Assembly (NCBI GenBank): GCA_963764565.1
Contig: CAVXTD010000022.1
Location: forward strand, 10,662 to 74,661
Length of the DNA: 64,000 nucleotides
Direction: 5' to 3'
Origin: DATBLE01 sp963764565
GTDB lineage: Bacteria; Actinomycetota; Thermoleophilia; Gaiellales; Gaiellaceae
Shown: positions 1-7,926 of the stretch, piece after piece
Layout of the letters: every line of letters starts with the position of its first letter
Position numbering within the stretch: position 1 is the first letter of the stretch
Notes under the pieces: generated by a model
Told to the model about the DNA's origin: nothing
The model's input: the letters and a program-made list of their open reading frames with translations, nothing else
Databases searched by the model: none
Made by a program: the position numbers and the translations under genes

Positions 1-155
1 ACGCCGAGATCGAGCACGAGCGGCGGTCCGCCTGCCTTCGCCGGCGGGGGTTTCGGAGTGGTCGTGCGTGTGGCAAGGGTGACGCCGACGGTGACGCCGG
101 CAGCGGCCGCTGCGCAAACGGCGACAGCCCCGTAGAGGCGCAGGCGAGAGCTCAC
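1..155 (-). CDS. N-terminus of a membrane-anchored or secreted protein, cut by the window edge
   Basis: An open frame begins with GTG at 153-155 on the minus strand and runs off the left edge. The visible 51 residues are a short basic start, one hydrophobic segment of about 20 residues rich in Ala and Val, then a Thr/Pro-rich linker and the start of a folded part (PPLVLDLG). This is the layout of a signal-anchor protein with an extracytoplasmic domain. The family cannot be decided from this fragment. It is divergent from the sulfur-carrier operon starting at 276. Confidence 0.5.
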   Translation of the reverse strand, partial: MSSRLRLYGAVAVCAAAAAGVTVGVTLATRTTTPKPPPAKAGGPPLVLDLG

Positions 156-228
156 GACGCGCGACGTTACCCGTGCCGGGGGAATACCCGGCGGGCGGCG
201 GCGTTTCTCTCCCTACGAATGCCTGCTC

Positions 229-272
229 CGACGCGCTATCTTTTTTGAACCGACGCGGCTATCTTTTTTGAA
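229..272 (+). repeat. Tandem 22-23 bp repeat just before the moeB start
   Basis: CTATCTTTTTTGAA occurs at 236-249 and again at 259-272, each preceded by CGACGCG. The two units (229-250 and 251-272) differ by one inserted G and lie directly upstream of the ATG at 276. Each unit carries a TATCTT hexamer that could serve as a -10 element, and there is no evident ribosome binding site before the ATG. Promoter duplication is an inference. Confidence 0.6.
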
Positions 273-275
273 TCA

Positions 276-1452
276 ATGACGAGTTACCGTGAGCTGCTCA
301 CCCAGGTCAAGGCCGAGATCGCGGAGATCGACGCGACCGACGCGGCCGTGCGCCTCGACTCGGACGATGCGCCGGTATTCCTCGACGTCCGCGAGCGTGA
401 CGAGTGGGACGAGGGCCACATCCCCGGAGCGGTGTTCATCCCGCGTGGCAATCTCGAGTCGCGCGTCGAGACAGCGCTGACGGACAAGAGCCGCCCGGTG
501 GTCGTCTACTGCGCCGTCGGGGCGCGCTCGGCGTTCGCGGCGAAGTCCCTCGTCGAACTCGGGTACGACGACGTGGTTTCGCTCGCGGGCGGGTACACCG
601 ACTGGAAGCGGAACGGCTTCCCGACTCGGCTGCCGCGGGCGCTCGGCGAGGAGCAGCGCCGCCGGTACAGCCGCCATGTGCTGATCCCGGAGGTCGGCGA
701 GGAGGGCCAGCTCAAGCTGCTCGACGCACGCATCCTCCTGATCGGCGCCGGAGGGCTTGGCTCGCCGGCCTCGCTCTACCTGGCCGCCGCGGGCATCGGC
801 ACGCTCGGGATCGTCGACGACGACGATGTCGATGCGACCAACCTCCAGCGCCAGATCGTCCACTCGACCGACCGGCTCGGAGAGCCGAAGGCCGAGTCGG
901 CCAAGCGGACGCTCGAGGCGCTCAACCCGGACGTCACCGTCAAGACCTACCGCGAACGGCTCACCTCGGAGAACGCCGACCGGATCCTCGGCGAGGGCTG
1001 GGACGTGATCGTCGACGGTGCGGACAACTTCCCGACCAGGTACCTGCTGAACGACGCATCCGTCTGGCACTCGATCCCGATCGTGCACGGCTCGATCTAC
1101 CGCTTCGAGGGCCAGGTGACCGTATTCAATCCGCGGGAACGGTCCCTGCTATCGCTGCCTGTTCCCACAGCCGCCGCCGCCCGAGCTCGCCCCGAGCTGC
1201 GCGGAGGGCGGCGTACTCGGCGTCCTGCCCGGCGTCGTCGGCTCGATTCAGGCGACCGAGGCGCTGAAGCTGGTGCTCGGGATCGGCGACCCGCTGGTCG
1301 GCCGGCTGCTGCTGTACGACGCGCTCGCCGCCTCGTTCACCGAGGTGACCCTTCGCCGCGATCCCGCCTGCCCGGTGTGCGGCGACAACCCGACGATCAC
1401 CGAGTACGTCGACTACGTCGAGTTCTGCCAAGGCACGCGAGCCCACGCATGA
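276..1452 (+). CDS. moeB: Rhodanese-ThiF fusion, E1-like activator of the sulfur carrier (MoeZ/MoeB family), frameshifted
   Basis: The protein adenylates the C-terminus of a ubiquitin-like sulfur carrier and passes sulfur to it. Residues 1-115 form a rhodanese domain with active-site Cys79 (VVYCAVGARS). Residues about 118-390 form the ThiF/MoeB adenylating domain, with the nucleotide loop IGAGGLGSP near residue 155 and paired zinc cysteines CYRC and CPVC near the end. The reading frame breaks at C1140: removing that base joins FNPRE to GPCYRCLFP and carries the protein to TGA at 1450-1452. In mycobacterial MoeZ the rhodanese domain is C-terminal, so the order here is reversed. The next gene, at 1466, is the likely substrate. 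Confidence 0.85.
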
Positions 1453-1465
1453 TGGTCGATCGCCC

Positions 1466-1723
1466 GTGAGCGTCGTCCGCATACCCCCCACCCTCAGGAC
1501 CGCGACCGGCGGCGCCCGCGAAGTGCCGGCCGCGGGGAGCACCGTTGCGGACGTGCTCGACGACCTGACCAGCCGGTTTCCCGCGCTCGAAGGGCAGCTC
1601 CAGTTCGCGAACGTGTACGTCGACGGCGAGGACATCCGCACCCTCGACGAGCTGAACACGCCGGTGCGCGAGGGCGCCACGATCATCCTCCTGCCGGCGA
1701 TGGCAGGGGGATCGTGTGGCTAG
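1466..1723 (+). CDS. cysO: CysO/MoaD-like sulfur-carrier protein with a short tail after the Gly-Gly
   Basis: An 85-residue beta-grasp protein of the MoaD/ThiS family (GTG start). It carries sulfur as a C-terminal thiocarboxylate. The diglycine is present near the end (AMAGG) but is followed by Ser-Cys-Gly and then TAG, so the carrier would need trimming before activation. A JAMM protease is encoded two genes downstream. The GGGGGA that encodes the diglycine is also the apparent ribosome binding site for cysM, whose GTG at 1716 overlaps this gene's last codons. In the known CysO pathway the carrier is charged by MoeZ and donates sulfur through CysM. Confidence 0.85.
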   Translation: MSVVRIPPTLRTATGGAREVPAAGSTVADVLDDLTSRFPALEGQLQFANVYVDGEDIRTLDELNTPVREGATIILLPAMAGGSCG

Positions 1724-2654
1724 CCGCCTCGCCCCGAGCCTGATCGACCTGATCGGGCAGACGCCGCTTGTCGAGCTGCCTCGGCTCGCTCCGAAGGCCG
1801 GCGTCCAGCTCTACGCCAAGCTCGAGGGGCAGAACCCGACCGGCTCGATCAAGGACCGAGTGGCGCTCGCGATGATCGAGGCAGCCGAGCTCTCAGGCGA
1901 GTTGGAGCCGGGCCGAGCATTGCTCGAGCCGACGAGCGGAAACACGGGGATCTCCCTGGCGATGGTCGCGAAGCTGAAGGGCTACCCGCTGACGTGTGTG
2001 CTGCCCGAGAACGCGACCGAGGAGCGGAGGCGCCTCCTGCGCATCTACGGTGCGGAGATCGTCCCCTCTCCGGCGGCCGAGGGCTCGAACGGCGCCATCC
2101 GCCTCGCGCTCTCCATGGCCGAGGCCGACTCTGGGTACTTCATGCCCTTCCAGTACGCGAACCAGGCGAACCCGCGGGCGCACTACGAGGGCACCGGCGC
2201 CGAGATCGCGCAGGCGCTCGACCGCGTGGACGTGCTCGTCGCCGGCCTCGGTACGGGCGGCACGCTGATGGGCGTGGGCGAGCGGCTCCGCGAGAGCTTC
2301 CCCGACGTCGTCGTCGCCGCGGCCGAGCCTCTGCCCGGCGATCCTGTGATGGGCCTTCGCTCGCTCGACGACGGCTACGTACCGCCGATCCTCGACGTCG
2401 CCAAGCTCGACCGGAAGATTCTCGTCTCCAACGCCGAGTCGCTCGCCGGCGTCCGCGCTCTCATCAACACGGAGGGGATCTTCGCCGGCCTCTCCTCGGG
2501 CGCGGTCGTGCACGTCGCCCGCCGCCTCGCCGCCGACCTCGACGAGGGGGTCGTGGTCTGCATCCTCGCCGACGCAGGCTGGAAGTATCTGTCCGCCGAC
2601 TTCTGGGACGAGCCCGATCCAGAGGCGGCGATGGAGCGCGGACACTGGTGGTAG
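1716..2654 (+). CDS. cysM: CysM, CysO-dependent cysteine synthase
   Basis: A 312-residue fold-type II PLP enzyme. The PLP lysine is Lys46 in GSIKDR, the phosphate-binding loop is TSGNTGIS near residue 70, and a glycine-rich GLGTGGT loop lies near 175. The C-terminal residues ERGHWW resemble the mobile tail of CysM. It is expected to make a CysO-cysteine adduct from O-phosphoserine (or O-acetylserine) and CysO thiocarboxylate. It overlaps cysO by 8 nt and its TAG stop touches the GTG of the next gene, so the four genes appear co-translated. The assignment to CysM rather than CysK rests on this neighbourhood. Confidence 0.9.
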   Translation: MASRLAPSLIDLIGQTPLVELPRLAPKAGVQLYAKLEGQNPTGSIKDRVALAMIEAAELSGELEPGRALLEPTSGNTGISLAMVAKLKGYPLTCVLPENATEERRRLLRIYGAEIVPSPAAEGSNGAIRLALSMAEADSGYFMPFQYANQANPRAHYEGTGAEIAQALDRVDVLVAGLGTGGTLMGVGERLRESFPDVVVAAAEPLPGDPVMGLRSLDDGYVPPILDVAKLDRKILVSNAESLAGVRALINTEGIFAGLSSGAVVHVARRLAADLDEGVVVCILADAGWKYLSADFWDEPDPEAAMERGHWW

Positions 2655-3034
2655 TGGTGCCCGCCGCCTTGCGCCGGGCACTGGAAGAGCACGCGGCGCA
2701 AGAGGCCCCGAACGAGGCGTGCGGGTTGCTGGCGCTCCGCGACGGAGTCGCGGAGCGCTATCTCCCCTGCGTGAACCGGCTCGCGAGCCCGTTCCGCTTC
2801 GAGCTCCAGGCTCCCGACCCTGGCCTGCTCATCGACCTCGAGGACGAGGGCTACGAGCTTGCCGTCTTCCACTCGCACCCGACCAACTCGGCCAGGCCCT
2901 CTCGGACGGACATCGCCAACATCGGGCTCTGGGAGGGCCGCCCCTATCTGATCCTCTCGCGCGCGACCGGCGAGCTCGGGGGGTGGCAGATCGTCGGGGG
3001 AGCGGTCGAGCCGCTCCCCCTGGAAGAACGCTAG
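2654..3034 (+). CDS. mec: Mec, JAMM metalloprotease of the CysO pathway
   Basis: A 126-residue JAB1/MPN+ protein with the complete JAMM signature: Glu21, His73-x-His75, seven residues, Ser83, two residues, Asp86. The family hydrolyses the bond after Gly-Gly of ubiquitin-like proteins. In Mycobacterium Mec releases cysteine from the CysO-cysteine adduct. Here it may also remove the Ser-Cys-Gly tail of CysO, which is an inference from context. Start is GTG 2654 (overlapping the cysM stop by one base) or GTG 2657. Its TAG stop interlocks with the TAG of the convergent cupredoxin gene as CTAG at 3031-3034. Confidence 0.88.
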   Translation: MVPAALRRALEEHAAQEAPNEACGLLALRDGVAERYLPCVNRLASPFRFELQAPDPGLLIDLEDEGYELAVFHSHPTNSARPSRTDIANIGLWEGRPYLILSRATGELGGWQIVGGAVEPLPLEER

Positions 3035-3393
3035 ACAACCACGAAGAACCCGAACATCGAGCTCTCGTGGGGCCGGCAGTAGTACTTGTACTTCCCCTTC
3101 TTCAGGGTCAGCGTGAACGTCTTCGTCCCGACGAAGGGCACGGTCGTGAAGTCTTTCGCGAACCCCTTCGGTCCGTCGAGCCCGTAGCTGTGGATCGACG
3201 CCTTGTCGTGAATCACGAACGTGTACCTGCCGGCCTTCAGCCTCTTCACCAGTTTCCCGCTCGCGGACTTGAGCGTGATCGTGAAGCCGGGGCCGACGGT
3301 GCCGGTCAGCTTCACGGGCGCCATCGGGGTCGCAGCCGAGGTCACGGCGAGCGCGACCGCGGCGGCGATGAGCAGTGCGAGTAATCGTTTCAT
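3031..3393 (-). CDS. Small secreted cupredoxin (plastocyanin/azurin-like)
   Basis: A 120-residue protein with an N-terminal signal peptide (residues 1-22) followed by a compact beta-rich domain. Probable type 1 copper ligands are His62 or His68, Cys106 in YYCRPH, His109 and Met113 (SSMFG). Such proteins carry electrons outside the membrane or bind copper. The closing residues GFFVVV complete the last strand. The gene is convergent with mec and shares the CTAG stop overlap. No oxidase or nitrite reductase lies beside it, so its partner is unknown. Confidence 0.8.
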   Translation of the reverse strand: MKRLLALLIAAAVALAVTSAATPMAPVKLTGTVGPGFTITLKSASGKLVKRLKAGRYTFVIHDKASIHSYGLDGPKGFAKDFTTVPFVGTKTFTLTLKKGKYKYYCRPHESSMFGFFVVV

Positions 3394-3467
3394 GCCTGCT
3401 CGTACGCAACCAGCCCCGAAGCGGATTGTCTCCTTCCGAGACCCCCTACCCTGCCAGGATAGGCGAC

Positions 3468-4043
3468 ATGCAGGTGCGCGAGATCGCAGCCGGGCTCTGG
3501 TGGTGGACGGGAAGGCACCCGGCCTGGACGCCCGCAGACGGCGGGGCCGACGGCTGGGAGCAGGAGGTCGGGTGTGTGTACTACGAGGGGCCCGATGCAG
3601 TCGTCCTGTTCGACCCGCTCGTCCCGATGGAGGATCCGGAACGCTTCTACGAGGCGCTCGACCGCGACGTCGAACGAGCAGGGAAGCCCGTACGCGTCCT
3701 GTTGACGGTGGACGCACACGCGCGCAGCGCGCAGCAGCTCGCCGAGCGCTACGAGGGCACAGTCGGTGAGCTTCCCGGCGGCGTCGAGATCGGGGCCGAA
3801 GCGATCGAGGAGCTGGTCTTCTGGATCCCGGAACACCGGGCGATCGTGACCGGAGACGTGATCATCAGCCGCGACGGAGAGGTGTGCCTGCCCCGCACCT
3901 GGATCGGTGAGGCGCGCTGGGCCGAGGCGATCGAGCGGCTGAGCCCGCTGCTCGAGCTGCCGATCGAGCGCGTGCTGGTCACGCACGGCGAGCCGGTGCT
4001 CGCCGGCGGGCGCGAGGCGCTGGCGCGAGCGCTCGCCGACTAG
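3468..4043 (+). CDS. MBL-fold-like protein with degenerate metal site
   Basis: A 191-residue protein whose layout (REIAAGLWWWTGRHP start, VVLFDPLV strand, IVTGDVII, VTHGEPV near the end) follows the metallo-beta-lactamase fold. The usual HxHxDH motif is replaced by TVDAHARSAQ, so the dinuclear zinc site is probably absent or altered. ATG at 3468 is chosen because the fold starts at once. Its TAG interlocks with that of the convergent PfpI gene as CTAG (4040-4043). Function unknown. Confidence 0.65.
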   Translation: MQVREIAAGLWWWTGRHPAWTPADGGADGWEQEVGCVYYEGPDAVVLFDPLVPMEDPERFYEALDRDVERAGKPVRVLLTVDAHARSAQQLAERYEGTVGELPGGVEIGAEAIEELVFWIPEHRAIVTGDVIISRDGEVCLPRTWIGEARWAEAIERLSPLLELPIERVLVTHGEPVLAGGREALARALAD

Positions 4044-4603
4044 ACCGTGACTGCCGCGCCCTGAAGCACGGCGACGAACGCGCGGGACCACTCGGCGAGA
4101 TCACCCCAGCCGCGGCACGAGACCATGTTGCCGTCCACCACGTCGGCCCCTTCGACGTAGGTGCCGCCGGCGGCCTCGATGTCGGGGCCGAGCGGCGGGA
4201 ACCCGGAGCTCTTCCGCCCCTTGAGGTAGCCGAGCGCAGCGGGCACCTGCGGGCCGTGGCAGAGCGTTCCGACCGGCAGGTCGTTGTCGAAGAAGTGCGC
4301 GACGATCCGGCGCACGTCGGGATCGACCCTGATGTACTCGGGCGCGCGACCGCCCGGGATGACCAGCGCGGCATAGCGCTCGGGCTCGACCTCCGAGAAG
4401 GAGAAGTCCGGCTCGACCCGCCGGCCCGGCTTCTCGACGTAGGCGTCGGAGTCGGGCTCGAAGTCGTGGACGACGGTGCGCAGCGTCCGCCGCGACGGCG
4501 CGGCGATGTCCACCGCGAACCCGGCCTCGCGCAGCCGGTAGAGGATGAAGAAGAGCTCGAGGTCCTCGACGGCGTCGCCGGCCAGCATCAGCACACGTTC
4601 CAT
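4040..4603 (-). CDS. DJ-1/PfpI family protein (class I glutamine amidotransferase-like)
   Basis: A 187-residue protein with the DJ-1/PfpI nucleophile elbow TLCHGPQ around residue 110 and an acidic residue near the N-terminus (DAVEDLE) that normally lowers the cysteine pKa. Members act as glyoxalases, deglycase-like enzymes or chaperones; the substrate cannot be read from sequence. It lies 12 nt downstream of the MFS gene on the same strand, so the two may be co-transcribed. Confidence 0.85.
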   Translation of the reverse strand: MERVLMLAGDAVEDLELFFILYRLREAGFAVDIAAPSRRTLRTVVHDFEPDSDAYVEKPGRRVEPDFSFSEVEPERYAALVIPGGRAPEYIRVDPDVRRIVAHFFDNDLPVGTLCHGPQVPAALGYLKGRKSSGFPPLGPDIEAAGGTYVEGADVVDGNMVSCRGWGDLAEWSRAFVAVLQGAAVTV

Positions 4604-4615
4604 GCGTCGAGTATC

Positions 4616-5776
4616 TCACCGACCGAGGGGGCGCAGCACGGTGAGGCCCAGGAGCGCGACCCCGGCCGCGGCGGCGAAGCCGACCCGCCACGACGTTCCG
4701 GCCACCAGCGGGGCGTAGACGAGCGGCGTGACGACCCCGGCCACCGCGATCAGCGTCTGCTGGAGCCCCAGCGCCGCCCCGCTTCGCCCCGGGCCGACGC
4801 TCTCCACCGCAGCCGCGACCGACAGCCCGTTCCAGCACATCGACAGGCCCCCACCCACCACAAGCGCAGGCACGACCAGCCACACGCTGGCGCCCAGCAG
4901 GCCCGCCGCGGCGCCCAGGGTGATCCCCGTCGCGAGCGCGACCCGGCGCATCAAGCCCACCCGGCTCTGCAACCGGTCTGACAGCCGGCCGCCGAGGAGC
5001 CGACCGGCCGCCCCGATCACGTTCATGCCCGCCAGCACCGCCCCAGCCTCGCCGTGCGAGAAGCCGCGAGCCGACTCGAGGAAGAGAACGACGAACCCGG
5101 TTACGGCGGCCTGGGTCATCGCGAGCGCCGAGCTGCCGAGCGACAGCCGCCAGATCCGCCGGTTGCGCAGCGGGTGGCGAAGTGCATCGGCAGGATCCTC
5201 GGCCTGTACCCGCAGGGGCCCCTCGACGAGGAAGACGAGTGCGGTTCCCGCGGCGAGCAGCGAGAAGGCGGCGAGAGTAAGCAGCGCGGCGCGCGAACCC
5301 CAGTGGTCGGCGATCGGAGGCATGCCGAGAGCCGCCGAGAAGCCGCCGATCGGAATCGCCGTCTGGCGGATCCCGAGCGCGAGCCCGCGCTCGCTCCTGG
5401 AGAACCAGCTCGTCACCGCCCGGCCCGTCGCCGTGTTCGTGCTCGCGCCGAACGCGTTCGCGACCGAGAGGACGACGACGAGCAGAACGAAGGTCGGAGC
5501 GAAGGCCGCGCCGCAGATTCCGGCCGCCGCCCCGAGGAGACCGACCGTCGCCGTCGCCCGCTCGCCGACCCGGTCAGCGAGCAGGCCCCATGGAAGCAGA
5601 GTGAGGACGGCGCCGGCACCGGCACCGCCGAGCAGCACCCCGATCTGCGTCAGACTCAGGTGGTAGCGATCGCGAAGCACGGGAGCGAGAACCGCCAGGC
5701 CGAAGTACACCGCCGCCTGCGACGTCTGGACGAACGTGCCCGCCCCGAGGACGAGCCAGCGCCGCCTGCCCTGCAT
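4616..5776 (-). CDS. MFS transporter, about 12 transmembrane helices
   Basis: A 386-residue hydrophobic protein with two six-helix halves. The major facilitator loop motif appears as GLLADRVGERAT between helices 2 and 3 and again in the second half as GGRLSDRLQSR. Length and motifs fit the nitrate/oxalate or drug-exporter type; the substrate is unknown. It directly precedes the PfpI gene on the minus strand and follows the binding-protein gene whose stop is at 5777, so the three could be one transcript. Confidence 0.85.
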   Translation of the reverse strand: MQGRRRWLVLGAGTFVQTSQAAVYFGLAVLAPVLRDRYHLSLTQIGVLLGGAGAGAVLTLLPWGLLADRVGERATATVGLLGAAAGICGAAFAPTFVLLVVVLSVANAFGASTNTATGRAVTSWFSRSERGLALGIRQTAIPIGGFSAALGMPPIADHWGSRAALLTLAAFSLLAAGTALVFLVEGPLRVQAEDPADALRHPLRNRRIWRLSLGSSALAMTQAAVTGFVVLFLESARGFSHGEAGAVLAGMNVIGAAGRLLGGRLSDRLQSRVGLMRRVALATGITLGAAAGLLGASVWLVVPALVVGGGLSMCWNGLSVAAAVESVGPGRSGAALGLQQTLIAVAGVVTPLVYAPLVAGTSWRVGFAAAAGVALLGLTVLRPLGR

Positions 5777-6809
5777 CTACGCCCGGCGAAGCGGGAACGC
5801 GTGCCGGCTGGAGCTGCCCTCGAAGCGACTCTTCGTCGCGAGGAAGATTGCGACGTCCTCGCGGCGCAGCAGCACGGAGGTCTCCGCATCCCACGGAAAG
5901 ACGGTTCCTTCGGAGATCTTCGCCAGGAACAGCTGTAAGGCCGGCATGAAGCCCTGGAGATAGGGCTGCTGATCGACGACGAAGTCGAGGTGGCCCTCCG
6001 CCACCAGCGCGAGGTCGCCGGGCAGCAGGTCGTACCCGCCGCCGTGGACACCCTTCTTGCTCAACCCCATGCGCTCGATCGCCGAACCGACGGCGAGCGT
6101 GCCCGCGCCGTCAACCGCGAAAAGCCCCCTGACACCGGGGCGCCTGGCCAGCGCGGCCTCGACCGCGTCCTGCTGGTCACGCAGAGGGCCCGCCGCGAGC
6201 CGCACGACCGTCGCCGTCGGTGCCTGGGCTCCGATCCGGAGCCCGGCTCGAAGCCCTTCGAGCCGCTCGGCGGTGGCCGGCTTCGAGCGCTCGGGCACGA
6301 AGAGCAAGACCTGCTTGCGAGGGACGAGGCGGGCGATCTCGGCGCCCACCCGAGCGCCCGATACACGCGGATTCTCTCCGACGATAGGGGAACCTGCCCG
6401 GCCCCGCGTCGACGTTGAAAGCGACGACCGGGATCTTCGCCCGCGCGGCGGCGGCGATCTCCGGCGCGAACGAGCGCCGGTCCAGAATCGAGACCGCGAT
6501 CCCGTCGGCCTTCGCGGAGATCGCGGAGCGGAACGCGTCGACCGTCTCCTTCAGGTCGCCGCGCGGCGAACCGGTCCATTGAACCGAGCACTTGACGAGC
6601 GCCGCCGCGTCCTGCGCGCCGAACTGCGTGGCAACGAGCAGCGGATCGACCGTATCGTGGCTGACGAAGACGAAGCGCCAGCGGGGATGCGCAGCGAAGT
6701 CGCCGCCGCCGTCTGCCGCAAGCGCACCGGCGGGGCCGAGCAGCTGGGCGAGTGAGATGCCGGCCGCCCCTGCTCCGGCACGGCGAAGAAAACCCGCGCG
6801 GTCGGTCAC
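5777..6809 (-). CDS. Periplasmic sugar-binding protein of an ABC importer, frameshifted
   Basis: The N-terminal part has a twin-arginine-like leader (FLRRAGAGAAG) and a Peripla_BP_4-type domain (FVFVSHDTVDP, DGIAVSILD, IPVVAFNVDAGP). The frame then shifts near 6397 and again near 6348, after which the second lobe continues (MGAEIARLVPRKQVLLF to HAFPLRRA). Start is GTG 6809, next to the alcohol dehydrogenase remnant. No permease or ATPase gene is adjacent, so this is a solitary binding protein. The two shifts may be assembly errors or signs of decay; the damaged neighbour supports decay slightly. Confidence 0.65.
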
Positions 6810-7239
6810 GTTTCGGTGCTCCAGCAGCACCTTCCCGACGATGCCGTCCCGGTCGGCCATCAGCTTGAACGCGTCCTCGAATCGCTCCGCGGGAAGCAGG
6901 GGTGACGATCGTCGAGATCGACGAGCCGGATCGAGATCGGCGCGCCCAGCAGCGCCGGCACCTTCCGCAGTAGCAGAAGCCTTCGCAAACGACCCGGTCG
7001 CCCGGCGCCAGATCCAGCACACTGTCGCCGACCGCCTCGACGACACCGCTCCATTCGTGGCCCGGGATGCAGGGATAGCGCACCCAGCGGCGGTCGAGCT
7101 CTCCCGCCAGCACCTCGAGGTCGGTGCGGCAGACGCCCGCGAGCCGGCTGCGCACAAGCACGTCCCCGGGCCCGCAGACCGGAGCCTCGACCTCCCGGAA
7201 GACGACCTCGTGCGGGCGCTCTATCACGACCGCCTTCAC
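6810..7239 (-). pseudogene. Remnant of a zinc-type alcohol dehydrogenase with its core deleted
   Basis: The first ~95 residues match a GroES-like medium-chain dehydrogenase (MKAVVIERPHEVVFREVEAP, zinc Cys in GVCRTDLEVLAG, GHEWSGVV, structural-zinc cysteines CYCGRCRRC). The sequence then jumps, with two frame changes between about 6890 and 6960, to the extreme C-terminus of the same family (LPAERFEDAFKLMADRDG, GKVVLLEH-type end). The NAD-binding Rossmann domain, about 170-200 residues in relatives, is missing. It has no stop before the following binding-protein frame. It is divergent from the RraA-like gene at 7261. Confidence 0.75.
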
Positions 7240-7260
7240 GCGCCTAGTCTATTGCGGACG

Positions 7261-7926
7261 ATGTCTCACGATGAGCTCGCAGCTCTGGCGCAGCGCTTCG
7301 CGGCCGTCTACACCGGCGCGATCACGGACGTCCTCGACCGGCGCGGACTCCTGCACCAGACGCTGCCCCCCGAGATCGCTCCGCTTCGGCCGGGCACGCG
7401 CCTCGCCGGCCCGGCCTATCCGGTCGAGGGTCGCCCCCACCCCGCGCACGAGTACGACTCGTCGATCCGCAAGATCTTGGCAATGCTCGGCTCCGTTCCG
7501 GCCGGCCACGTCGCCGTCTACCAGACGAACGACCGCGAGTGCTCGCAGATCGGCGAGCTCTCGGTCACTTCGCTCAAGGCACGCGGCTGTGCCGGCGCGG
7601 TGCTCGACGGCGGCTGCCGCGACGTCGACTTCATCCTGCGTGAGGACTTCCCGGTCTTCGCCCGCTACACGACCCCGCAGGACTCGGTGCCCCGCTGGGA
7701 GCTGCTTGCCCACGGCGATGTCACGGTCGTGATCGGCGGCGTTCGCATCGCGCCGGGCGACTGGGTCGTGGCCGACTGGGACGGGATCGTCGTCGTGCCC
7801 GGCCTCGTCCTCGTCGAGGTGCTCGAGGAGGCCGAGGCGAAAACAGCCGTCGAGAGCGAGATCCGGACGGCGGTCCGCGACGGGGTTTCGCCCCTCGAGG
7901 CCTACGACCGCTTCGGCACCTTCTAG
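7261..7926 (+). CDS. RraA-like / HMG aldolase family protein
   Basis: A 221-residue member of the RraA/demethylmenaquinone-methyltransferase-like fold (GAITDVLDRRG, LAGPAYPVEG, GAVLDGGCRD, GDWVVADWDGIVVVP). Bacterial relatives include 4-hydroxy-4-methyl-2-oxoglutarate aldolases; RraA itself binds RNase E. The GxxxDGxxRD-type signature (VLDGGCRDVD) with its metal-binding Asp is present, favouring an aldolase. Next to the damaged dehydrogenase and binding protein, a catabolic role is plausible. Its stop interlocks with the convergent CBS-protein gene as CTAG at 7923-7926. Confidence 0.8.
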   Translation: MSHDELAALAQRFAAVYTGAITDVLDRRGLLHQTLPPEIAPLRPGTRLAGPAYPVEGRPHPAHEYDSSIRKILAMLGSVPAGHVAVYQTNDRECSQIGELSVTSLKARGCAGAVLDGGCRDVDFILREDFPVFARYTTPQDSVPRWELLAHGDVTVVIGGVRIAPGDWVVADWDGIVVVPGLVLVEVLEEAEAKTAVESEIRTAVRDGVSPLEAYDRFGTF

